Shown here piece by piece: positions 45,771-56,158 of a DNA stretch of 64,000 nucleotides. Origin of the DNA: Chrysemys picta bellii (lineage: Eukaryota > Chordata > Testudines > Emydidae); contig NC_088791.1 of the NCBI RefSeq assembly GCF_011386835.1, positions 28,618,998 to 28,682,997 of the forward strand, given 5' to 3'. The notes under the pieces are model-generated. The model was not told the origin of the DNA. It saw only the letters and a program-made list of their open reading frames with translations, and did not search any database. Position numbers and translations under genes: made by a program. The first letter of the stretch is position 1. Every line of letters starts with the position of its first letter.

Positions 45771-46640
45771 GTGGAATGCTCAGTCTCCTGCTTCAGAAGA
45801 TTTAAAAATTATCTCCAGTCATCAATGGGACAGACAACTGAATAATGTAGCTGTCCTTAATGTGCATCAAAACAATACCAGGGAACCTAAATGTAAATAA
45901 GATTGCTGGCAGTTTCATCCAGACAGCTACAGTGAGACATGATGTCTTTAAACTGGGACATTAGTGAAGACAGCTTGTAGGTGATTGCAATGATCTTAAT
46001 ATACTGTAATTCATGATAATGTAATTATGTAGTTCATAACAATTGAATCATTATTAAAATAGTAAAGATACTGTATCAATGATCGACACATTCAATAACT
46101 AGAATATGAAAGAAATGTATAAATATGCTGAAAATAGCCTTCCCCCAAAACTGGCAGAGTGCCTTCCCTCCAGACACATATACCTCTGCAAAAGCACCCA
46201 CCGGCAAAACCAAAAGTCAGGGCTTATGCTCTCAGTGCTCTCTTTATTGCTTTTGTAGGCAGGCACAGTAGCAGGCATGGAGGCACCGCTAATTAAGGAT
46301 GCCCGACACTTTCCATTCTAAGACCCTGTTTACAGTTGTTTGTAACTTCACCAAACTTTAACCATTTGGGCTGATGTTTTCCATTCTGGGCATCTGCCTC
46401 TGGCTGAGGTTTGTGAGGTTTTTTTATTTCAGCCAAAATAGTCCAGCGATTTCCAAAAACAAGATTCGGGAAAAATAGTTTGTATTGCCCACATTAAAGG
46501 CCAGGTGACCTTTCTTTGAGAAGTTCTAATGCTCCCATTGTTTGAAGCTCAGACTTGAAATCTGGCAAGGGGGTAACCTTTGTATCAGCGATGTGCTTTT
46601 TGCTATCCCTGTGAAAATCTGCCAAAATATGGCCAGGTTA
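45771..46640. other. Unassigned sequence, partly an interspersed repeat
   Basis: The 46290-46640 segment continues, after removal of the hAT insertion at 46645-47532, into 47541-48300 and looks like one old repeat unit. No gene is supported. Confidence 0.35.
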
Positions 46641-46644
46641 TAAG

Positions 46645-47532
46645 CAGTGATGAGTTTCCAAAATCCTAAGAACCGGTTCCCTACCGGGTCCTCGGCAGCA
46701 CTTCGGCGGCGGCGGCGGGCAGGTCTTCACTCGCTCCAGGTTTTCGGTGGCATTTCGACAGCAGGTATTTCACCCGGAGCGAGTGAAGACCCCTCCCCCC
46801 CTACTCCCGCCACCGAAGTGCCGCCGAAGACCCGGTAGGGAACCGCGCGGTGAGTACAAGCCCCACGTGCCTGTCTCCCCCCCAATCCAACCCCAACCCA
46901 CGTCCCGCCCCCGACTGACCCCCTCAGAACCCGGAACCCATCAACCCCCCCCGCTCCTTGTCCCCTGACCACCCCCCTCCCGAGACCCTCCCACCCTAAC
47001 TGCCCCCAGGACCCTACCCAACTCGCCCCGCTCCCTGTCCCCTGACTGCCCCAACCCCATCCACCACCACCCCGACAGACCCCCAGAACTCCCACGCCTA
47101 CCCAACCCCCGCCGTTCCCTGCCCCCCCCCGAGCCTCTTCCCCCTCCAACCGCTCCCTGCCCCTTATCCAACCCCTCCTCCCAGCCCAGCCCCTTTACCA
47201 TGCTGCTGTGTAAGGATGCCGCGCGGCTGCTGGAGCTCGCAGCCCCACCCCCTTACCATGCTGCTCAAAGTGGCAGGAGCTGCAGAGCTGCCCAGAGCAC
47301 TGGCGCCGGCAGCGCAGCGCGCTGGGGCTCTGCGAGGGGGGGAGGTGCGGGGGAGGGGCCGGGAGAGCCTCCCCAGCTGGGAGCTCAGGTGGACCGGACA
47401 GGATGGTCCCGCGGGCCAGATGTGGCCCGCAGACCGGAGTTTGCTCACCCGTCTGCCCCTTTAGGAACCAGTTCTACCCCGGCTTCTAAATTTAACAACT
47501 GGTTCTTGCGAAAAGGTTCCAGCTCACCACTG
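46645..47532. mobile_element. Non-autonomous hAT, 888 bp, with nested hairpin
   Basis: It starts CAGTGATGAGTTTCC and ends GGTTCCAGCTCACCACTG, with GTTATAAG repeated exactly at 46637-46644 and 47533-47540. Near the left end, arms 46675-46712 and 46807-46844 pair at about 35 of 38 bases, and inside them 46722-46737 pairs perfectly with 46776-46791. The rest is GC-rich (C-rich on plus) without transposase. Confidence 0.93.
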
Positions 47533-47540
47533 GTTATAAG

Positions 47541-48330
47541 TCTTTGAAAAAAATTACAATTGGCACATGCTCAGTAGAGAGTTGCTGGAGTTTTGCAGGC
47601 TGCAGCTAAATTCCCCAAAGATTCCATCTGCACTGGGCATGTACCAGCCCAGAGCTGAGCAGGACTTTCCCTACAATTGCAATTCAGGGCTGCTACAGAC
47701 AGTTCCAGACTAGGGTGGTGCATGCAAATTGAGAGCAAGGAGCGTGTCTCTCCTGTACTCTGTGTCCTTCTTGGTTGGCCCAGACAAGTGCAAAGAGGAC
47801 AAAAGCCAGACCTGGGAGGAGTAGACTGGGTGAAGGAGCCTTGGATTGGGGTGAAACTGGGGACTGGGAGTTTGGGGAATGAAAGAAGAAAACTGGGAGT
47901 GAGAGTTGTGGTGGGGACAGAAACTGGACTGGGAGCCAGGGGTGGAGATGGAGACGGAGACTGGCTGGTCAATGATACGGAGACCAGAAACCAGTGGGAC
48001 CGAGAGCTGGAGCAGGGGGACAACTGTGACTGGCTGGGCAAGAAGATTGACTAAGAACCTGTGGGGCAGGGATAAGGGGAGACAGATCTGATGAGGAGCT
48101 GAAGTGCAGGAGAGGAACCGGGACTACCTGTGCAAGGAGACGGTGACTGGGATGATAAATCTGAGGAGTGGAGACTGGGACTGGCTCAATGAGAACAGGA
48201 CTGGGACAACGGGCATGGGGTGGAGAAGAGACAGGATTGGGAAAGGGACAGGTTACAGGGGTGGGCCAGAATAGGTCATATTTAGGAGTGGGAAATGGGC
48301 AGAAGAGTCTGTGCCCACTTGAGCATACTG
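47541..48330. repeat. Degenerate G/A-rich repeat block
   Basis: From about 47800 the plus strand is a run of GGGACTGGGA- and GGAGAC-like motifs without a fixed period. It keeps long open frames on both strands, which I read as composition effects. Confidence 0.45.
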
Positions 48331-49068
48331 CCCTCCAGAGCCTTGAATGGAGCCCAAGATTTCTAATTCTCAACATTCCTGTGCTGAGTGTGCTGTCGGC
48401 AAATATCTGTGAAACCCACTGGCAAAATGTTCCATTCTTCTCCATTGCTGATCCTCATAACAACTACTACTGCTATCAGTTGCTCCCTTTTCTCAAGTGG
48501 CAGAGGTTTGTGCAGTATGTCTAAAGCTTCCAATCTTGTCAATATGATGTAGCTTGATGGAATTTCTGTTTTTTCATTTAAAAAAAACCCTATGAAATTA
48601 CACACAAAACTACATTAAAAGAATGTTATTAAGGTGGCAAAGTCAAGCACTCAAGAGTTAGGAAATGGCAGAATTAAGGTTGTCTGTGCAACATGTGCCT
48701 TAATGTGGCCCTCTCGTGCACATGCAAATCTTTATTTGGCCCCTTTGATCAGATGCATTATAATACAGTCTTTAATTACATGACCACCCACTATTTAAAT
48801 AATTATTTTATCAATGGGTGCCCAGGGCAGAGACGTGTTAATTTCTCTAATCAACATTGGTCTCTACTGTATAACAAGTCATATTTATTTCTTCAAAATG
48901 ACCACCATGTGGAAATTCTGCAGGAACCCTGGATTATGAGTGGATCAATGCATTTTCTCCTACCAGCATTTTTGGCCCTCTTCCTAATTCTCTGATATTG
49001 TATCTCTGTTTTGGACAAAATCTGAATAGCTGTTGACAGTTTGGTAGACTGTTTTCATATGCCTGGCT
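48331..49068. other. Unassigned sequence
   Basis: No gene or repeat border is recognised; open frames here are short and overlap on both strands. Confidence 0.4.
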
Positions 49069-49074
49069 GCCACT

Positions 49075-49180
49075 GTAGTCCACGAAAGCTTATGCTCTAA
49101 TAAATTTGTTAGTCTCTAAGGTGCCACAAGTACTCCTGTTCTTTTTGCGGAGACAGACTAACACGGCTGCTACTCTGAAA
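49075..49180 (+). mobile_element. Penelope-type repeat (3' block)
   Basis: GTCCACGAAAGCTTATGC, AATAAATTTGTTAGTCTC, AGGTGCCACAAGTACTCC and ACACGGCTGCTACTCTGAAA follow the order of copy 1 and extend further 3'. The 5' hammerhead-like half is cut after the GAAGTGGG arm. Confidence 0.7.
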
Positions 49181-49181
49181 C

Positions 49182-50505
49182 ACATACTTCTGCTTCCTTG
49201 AAATTCCACCTCTTCCACATATTTATTGGCATTCACCCTGCAGGGCATGAAACCCTTACAAAACAGGTGGAATTTTATGGCTGCAGGATTGTTTGCCAGC
49301 TGCTCCCGCCAGTTATTTGGCTTCCCCTCCCACCCCCACACTCCTCTTCTCCACAATGTGTCTTAGAGGCCTCCCGAAAGGAATAAGGCCAACAACATAA
49401 CTGGATTGATTAGACACATGTGGGGTATTCATACCACAAAACTAAAATACATCTAGTAGTTATGATTTTGAGAAGTCAGAGGACTTAGATTGCTGCTGCT
49501 TGTGCAGGTACAACATACAATCATAATGTAATCCCAAATACTTGCGGCTTACTTATTAAACTATGCTTCCAATCCTGAGTGTTAGGCTGGAAGTGTATTT
49601 TCCAAGAGACAAATGGCTGGATGTGTGACATTAAGATTGTTAACTTGTCAAAGGGAAATTGAATCAAAAGGTAGTTTCGTTTTAAGAATACTGCTGGGCT
49701 GACTGCCTCTTATTTCTTCCAAAGCCAGAGTCCAAATTCACAGACTGCTGAAGAGCTTAACAATCCTAGTTAAGCTTGCTAAACCCCTCTGATGTTTCCA
49801 GCAAATGCTTAGATTTTATCATTAATGTAAGAAAAATTCACATCTCCCTGGACTCAGTCCATCTTATCTCAACAGTAGGCGGTAATTGTAAGAGCCTAGC
49901 TGACAAGTAAAAAGAACCTTATTCCTTTCATTAGTATTGAGTCACTTTCCCTGTATCAATCGAAATCAGACAAATATAATGAAGCTCTTTTAGAAGAATA
50001 GCAAATTGATAAAAGTAAAAACGACTCCTCTATTTAAAAAAAAAAAAGTGAAATATAACAAAGTGACAACCAACCGCCTGTTCAAAGATTTTCTTCACAA
50101 GACTTGAATAGAAGGAGGCTGTTGTGTGGGACATAATTCTCCTTAAGACACTGTCTCTGGTTGAGCACTTCGGTCTGAATACAACACCCTGCAACAACAT
50201 CTATTAGTTGGAAGTTCCTGAGTACCCTTAACTCTTTCCCTTTGTGTGTATTCACTACAACAGTTTTTCCATTACATGATCATGTACTATTATTACTGCA
50301 GAGCTATTTTCTTATTACATCCATACCTTGGACAGAGAATGCAGCAGAGTTGTACAGTGAATTAGTGTGAGGTCCAAAGCATTCACTGCTGAAGTTTTGT
50401 GGTGTGTAGTAAATGAGGCAGGAGTCTGCTGGAAGAGAAAAACTGCTCTTGTGCTTCAGTCACTAGAATGACATTTCTGAGACTTGGATTATTTCATTGG
50501 CCCCT
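49182..50505. other. Unassigned AT-rich sequence
   Basis: No gene or clear repeat is recognised. Confidence 0.4.
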
Positions 50506-50509
50506 GTAA

Positions 50510-50665
50510 GAGACTTCCTGTGTGATTTTGGGCAAGTCACTTATCTTATTGTCTCTGTGCCACACTGGTAAAATGGAGATAATCATATTTCCTGATCTCA
50601 CAGCGATGTTGCAAGGAAAAAAAAAAACTATTGATGAAATGTTGGTGAAGTGCTGATATACCAGA
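50510..50665 (+). repeat. MIR-like SINE fragment
   Basis: GATTTTGGGCAAGTCACTTA, then TAAAATGGAGATAATCAT and TGTTGCAAGGA keep the order of the MIR consensus. Old and diverged. Confidence 0.6.
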
Positions 50666-51009
50666 GTGATGAACACCATAGCAGAGTTTATAATCACTTT
50701 ATTGTGCGGGGTTAGGATGGTGTGCAGTTAATAAAGCATGGGACCACATAAAGAGATGGCGAAATAAAGAAATATTGAAAAGCTGGTTTTGTAAGTGCCT
50801 GAAGCAGAGCCAGAGCAGCACAGCCATATGGCAATATGTGGAGAGCGATAAATGGAAGTGCGATTCCGCTGTAACATAATTCCTGCCACTTCCAAGCTCA
50901 TTCAAGTCAAAGTATTAAAGTCTGTATCATGATGCAGACACCAAAGGCCCTAAGGGGAAAGAGTTAAGGTTCCATAGGCGGCCTTAACATTCATTTTCTG
51001 ACTTCCAAG

Positions 51010-51960
51010 TTCTTGACCACTGTGACATTTTGGGGTCCATCCTGACTAGTAAGGAATTCTGGCACTGCCTGCCCTGTAACCTTTGGGTGCCTTGGTGCTG
51101 TGTGACTTTAGGTCAGAACCCTGACACCAGTAGCCAGCCCACAAGTGTAAAGTTTCATGCTGGCTCTCACCAGCCTGATTCCTTTCTGGAGGGTGACACC
51201 AACAGCCCTTTCAGTCCAGAGTCTCCCCAAATACATCCTCCCCAGACACTCGGGCTGTTCCCCTCGGGTTCCTCACTCCCAAAGACATGAAACCAGCCCC
51301 CCAGGTACCAGCTTACTTTAGCTTATTACACTCCACATGGTTTGCACACCAGAGACTTGCTTAGGATGAAAATAAACAAATAGTTTATTTAATAGAAAAC
51401 CCACGGATTCAAAGATGAAATAGCAAGGGAAAACAAACATACAAGTTACACTGAAAATAAACAAACATGCAACCTCAGGCTTTACATACCTGGACAGCCT
51501 CCTGCTGTGAGAATGTCCCCCAAATCATAGACACCGACTCCATGGGTGATCCAGGGTTGAGACCCCACAGGGAATAAATGGTGGGTGCTGAGCACCCACC
51601 GGCAGTCCCCCATCAGCTCCCCCACAATGCCTCCCGCCCGCCGTCAGGCACTGCAGATCAGCACTTCCATACCTCCCCGCGCCTCCACCCTCTGCGAACA
51701 ACTGTTTCACAGAGTGCAGGAGGCTGGGAGGGAGTGAGGGAGGGGGAGGAGTGAGGACGTGGCATGCTTGGGGGAGGGGGCGGAACTGGGCAGGAAGAGG
51801 TGGGGTGGAAAGGGGTGTAGTGGGAGCAGGGCCTGAGACAGAGCCGGGGGTCAAGCACCCCCCAGTACTTTGGAAAGTTGGCGCCTGTGCTCCAAATTCT
51901 GGTCCCAACCCTGCTTTTAAAGGGCTTTTTCCTCTTCCTCCTCCCTTCCCTAGTCCATGG
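51010..51960 (-). mobile_element. LTR-like block interrupted by a hAT element
   Basis: A/T-rich AATAAA-like stretches (51370-51470) and a TATA-like CTTTAAAAG on the minus strand (about 51924-51916) fit an LTR in reverse orientation. Its ends are unclear. The hAT element at 51526-51889 is inside it. Confidence 0.4.
51526..51889. mobile_element. Non-autonomous hAT, 364 bp (CATAGGCGCC-type ends)
   Basis: CATAGACACCGACTCC at the start and GTTGGCGCCTGTG at the end are inverted. The flanks CCCCAAAT (51518-51525) and CTCCAAAT (51890-51897) match at 7 of 8. A truncated copy is at 45130. Confidence 0.85.
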
Positions 51961-52185
51961 TGACTCATGGTTATTCAGTGTGGGGAAACTCATTTCTGGT
52001 TTGGTATCTGGGATATTCTTTTCAGTTTTGAGTTGTCTCAGTCTTTCCATTAACTGTAATGGGCCACCAATGTCCTTTCCTGGGTGGGACTATAGCTAGT
52101 TCCTTGAAGCCAGTTTTGTGTAAACAACTGGGTTGGGAGACACACCCCCTGCGTGTTTGCTCACTGCCCTCCTATGAGGTGGAGT

Positions 52186-52308
52186 TAGCGTGACCAGACA
52201 GCAAGTGCGAAAAATCGGAACGGGGGTTGGGGGTAATAGGCGCCTATATAAGACACAGCCCCAAATATTGGGACTGTCCCTATAAAATTGGGACATCTGG
52301 TCACCCTA
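52186..52308. mobile_element. hAT MITE, TAGGGTGACCAGA family, 123 bp
   Basis: It runs TAGCGTGACCAGACAGC to ATCTGGTCACCCTA between GGTGGAGT and GGTGGAGC (7 of 8). It keeps the inner GGCGCCTATATAAGA block seen at 4540. Confidence 0.9.
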
Positions 52309-52347
52309 GGTGGAGCTGAAGTTACACCACAGTTTAAGAACACAATT

Positions 52348-52371
52348 TTCTCTCTCTCTCTCTCTCTCTCA
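52348..52371. repeat. (TC)n microsatellite
   Basis: About 11 TC dinucleotides. Confidence 0.9.
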
Positions 52372-53597
52372 ATATATAAATATGTAGGTTCATAAGAACA
52401 GTCTCTATACATATTTCATAATCAAGTTCAAAACATTACAAGCTTTCATAAAAGGCCTCACTAGATATATTTTAATACTTCAACAACATAGTATGCAATC
52501 AGTTGATTTAGCTGCTTTATTCTGGGGCCTTAAACCTTCTGTTCTCCCCTTCCCATGACAGAACTTTTGATGAGGGACATGCAGATTTTTTAAATGTTGA
52601 TCTAAGCCATATTTACTACCAGCCTCTGTCTAGTGACAGGTGTTTCTCTTAAAGCAATTGTGCTTCCTTTTCACCCCTCTCAAAACAGAAGTGTTGTTTC
52701 AATACAATAAGTGGAGCAAACAGCAAAGAAGATAGATCAGTGAAGCCTTTTAAGAACTATTACAGTGGCATAGAAACCACTACAAATGAAGGATATAGTC
52801 CCTTTATATTCAACAAAAATAACCAGTCACAAATAAAGAAACTATTACCCAGTTTTACTGAGTTTTTTTAGGAGCAGTGCCAGGAGGCTGCACCATAAAG
52901 GTCTGCGTGGCAGAGTGATTATTGTTGGTTATCACAGTGGTAGCTATAGTACAGCCCCATAATCTTATCAGAGCAGCGCACTATAAACTGCTACAGCTGA
53001 AAAATCTAAAGGGGCAGGTGGTGTTTCCTGTCATTTAACTCTTTAAACATGAAGAGGCCAAACCAAAATGCTGAGTTTGCCACCATTGTTTTGTGAAACT
53101 GGTTGCACACTGGTAATATCCTGAAACCTTACCAATGACACTCACTTTTTAGAAGAGATGGTTTTATTGCTGGCAGCTCACATTGTTGCTTATTTTAAAA
53201 GCATCTTCCAAAAGACTTATTTTCATAGATTTCAAAACCCTGCTCTCACTATTGCTGTTCTAACATATAACAAAGCAATGCCTCAGGCACCTGTTAATGA
53301 AAATTGTACATTCTGTCTCAGTAAACTAGTGTTTTGGCTATCTGTTCAGTGTATAACCACATCACGCACCAAAATGGATTACTTTTGTTCAGAGCTGTTC
53401 CTTTTAGCAGGTATTAAATTGAGCAGTGCTCAGATGGTAAAGATTTAGCAACAGGAGCTCACATTCTTTGTCCTTTTTCCTGATAGTTGGGTATATCTCA
53501 CACTACATATGGGGTATGTATATTCAATGGCAAAAAACTTTGTTAATGCAGAGTTACATTTGCCCAGTGATAGCTCATACCCTTCCAGAATATCAAG
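52372..53597. other. Unassigned AT-rich sequence
   Basis: No gene or clear repeat is recognised. The 96-residue frame at 53158-53448 has no family signature. Confidence 0.4.
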
Positions 53598-53605
53598 TCC
53601 ACAAA

Positions 53606-54821
53606 CAGGGCCGGTGCAAGAATGTTTCGCGCCCTAGGCAAAACTTCCACCTTGTGCCCTCCCCAAGCCCTGCAGCAGCTCCCCCCCCCCACCCCCCGCG
53701 GTAGCTCCCCACCCCCACCACCGGACCGGGGAGCTGTGTGGCAGCTCCCCACCCCAGCTCACCTCTGCTCCGCCCCCCTCCCCGAGCCCTGCAGCAGCTC
53801 CCCCACCCCCACCCTGAGGCACCTCCCCCATGGCAGCTTCCCCCCCCTGCCCAGGGAACCATGCGGCAGCTCCCCACCCCAGCTCACCTCTGCTCCGCCC
53901 CCTCCCCGAGCCCTGCGGCAGCTCCCCACCCCCCCTCCGCCCTGAGGCACCTCCCCGGCTCCAGCATTTCTGCCGCCCCAAGCAAAAAACAAAACAAAAA
54001 CAAAAACGCGATTGCAATCGTCAGCAGCAATTTGGAAAAAAAAAAAAAAGCCTTGATCGGCACTGGCAGTTCAGTGGCAGGTCCCTTCGCTCCTAGAGGG
54101 AGTGAGGGACCTGCCACCCCCGAATTGCCGCAGGTGCCGCCCCTCTCCCTTGGCCGCCCCAAGCACCTGCTTGTTAAGCTGGTGCCTGGAGCCGGCCCTG
54201 CCCCAGCGGCAGCTCCCCCATCCTGCCCTGAGGTGCCTCCCCTGTGGCAGCTTCCCCCCCCCCCCCCGCCCGGGGAGCCGTGCGGCAGTTCCCTACCCCA
54301 GCTCATCTCCGCTCCACCCCGCCCCCCCCCCCCCAAGCCCTGCGGCAGCTCCCCAGCCCCCCCCCGCGGCAGCTTCCCCCTCCCCCCCCCCGTGGCAGCT
54401 CCCTCCCCGCCCGGGGAGCCGTGTGGCAGCTCCCTACCCCAGCTCACCTCTGCTCCGCCTCCTCCCCGAGCACACCATCGCTGCTCCACTTCTCCCACTT
54501 CCCAGGCTTGCGGCGCCAATCAACTGTTTGGCGCTGCAAGCCTGGGAGGGAAAGAAGCAGAGTGGGGCGGCGTGCTCAGGGGAGGAGGCGGAGCAGAGGT
54601 GAGCTGAGGCGGGGAGTTCCCCTGCATGCTGCCCCCCACACACTTGCTGCAGGCAGCCCTCCCTGTGCCCCCTGCCCCAGCTCCCTCCGCCTAAATGCCG
54701 ACGACGACCGGGGCCGGCCGAAGATTCGGCCGCCGCGGTCGCTGCTGAAGAAAATGCCGCCTCCCAAATGCTAGCGCCCTAGGCTACCCCCTAGGTTGCC
54801 TAATAGGTTGTACCAGCCCTG
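53606..54821. mobile_element. Non-autonomous hAT, 1216 bp, with internal repeats
   Basis: It starts CAGGGCCGGTGCAAG and ends GTTGTACCAGCCCTG, with TCCACAAA repeated exactly at 53598-53605 and 54822-54829. The motif CCCCAGCTCACCTCTGCTCC or a close variant occurs at about 53752, 53878, 54296 and 54437. The middle (53955-54200) carries GCCGCCCCAAGCA twice and an A-rich spot, probably a nested element. The 289-residue frame is proline-rich composition, not a protein. Confidence 0.92.
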
Positions 54822-54938
54822 TCCACAAAAATGCAAACTTCTGTAAGGTAAACCAGCCAGCCAGGAACCTTAACTCTGCCCCTCCCCAGAGCTGGCAAGA
54901 GCCACTGGGAATTATTTGCAAGCCCTGGCTGGGATGAT

Positions 54939-55021
54939 TTAGTTGGGGTTGGTCCTGCTTTGAGCAGGGGGTTGGACTAGATGACCTCCTGAGGTCCCTT
55001 CCACCCCTGATATTCTATGAT
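54939..55021 (+). mobile_element. Cry-type SINE, 5'-truncated
   Basis: GGTTGGTCCTGCTTTGAGC through AGATGACCTCCTGAGG to ATATTCTATGATTCC is the CR1-like tail without the tRNA-like head. Confidence 0.8.
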
Positions 55022-55890
55022 TCCAATGGCTTTCAGTGGTTTTAAGTGTAGCTGTACTGAATGGTGGAAGTGGGGCAGATTGGTAGAGGTGTGTTTGTGA
55101 TATGGGGATTAGTCTGAGGAGAGTCAGAGAGCTGTGACTGTGATATGAGGAGCCCTGGGTCTGAGGCCCCCAGAGCCCTGGGTCCGAGTCCCCCGGCCCC
55201 ATGTGTATTATCAAAGGAAAGAGGTACATGTGTTCCCTGAGGTTCCGGTCTGCATCATTTCAGTACAGAATTGGGCAGGCCGTGTCAGTGGCAGAGCACT
55301 GGGGTCTTCTTGCCATGGGTATTGCCAGTGGTGAGCTGGGATATGAGAGCAGTCTGCGGATTTAACAATGGATGGAGAAAGCATAGGCTTAGGTGGTATC
55401 CTGTGTGCAAGTGTGAAGGAATTGTTACATTTTACATGTGATAGGGTCTGTTGGGCAAGTAACCTCAGTGTTTGAACATAGGGCAGGTGCAGGTATCATC
55501 TGTCCATTACCGTGAGAAGGCAGTGAGTGAGTCTGGGTGTTTCGGGGCATTGCTCAGTGGGCAGAGTTAAAGTTACATCGCCATTTACCTATAACTCTGT
55601 ATTTCCTGGTTTTCAGACGTTTCAGTTTTGCTGAACTCAATTTTCTAGAAGGGCATGAGCGATCACCAGCCACCTTTACTTGACATTTACAAAGTTTTCT
55701 GTCATTTAATTTCCTAGTTTTTTAAACAAGGAGAAATGTTTGTTGGTAGGCTCTAGTGGCCATTTAGGCAGTTGTAATTCTTAGTTAGGTTTGTGTCAAT
55801 GTGCTCCTGTGGCTAAGTAATATTACCTAGCCACAGAAGTATTTCAACAGACCTAGCTTTCATATAGATTTTTTTTAAATCAGTGGATCT
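55022..55890. other. Unassigned sequence
   Basis: No gene or repeat border is recognised. Confidence 0.4.
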
Positions 55891-55990
55891 CAAATAACCA
55901 CACATCATTATTCCCATCTTACAGATGGGAAACTGAGGCACACAGAGGTGATGTCCATAGGTGGTGGACAGCTTGTGCTAGAGACTCAGG
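55891..55990 (+). repeat. MIR-like fragment
   Basis: CATTATTCCCATCTTACAG, ATGGGAAACTGAGGCACAC and AGAGGTGATG match the conserved MIR centre. Confidence 0.55.
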
Positions 55991-56158
55991 TCCCTCTCCC
56001 CCAAATCTCTCTCTGCCTTGCCATTTTCTGAGCCAACCCACCACGTGTGCACGTGCCAAGCGAAACCCCGGCCGTTAGCGCCAGCACCAGGAAGGGGGGG
56101 AGTGGGGTTTCATGGGGGGGAGGGGCCTGGCTGCATGCAGACATGTGCATCAAGTGAC

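Noticed and set aside
53738..54607. 289-residue plus-strand frame
   Set aside because: Lies fully inside a non-autonomous hAT element of repeated C-rich modules; composition explains its openness.
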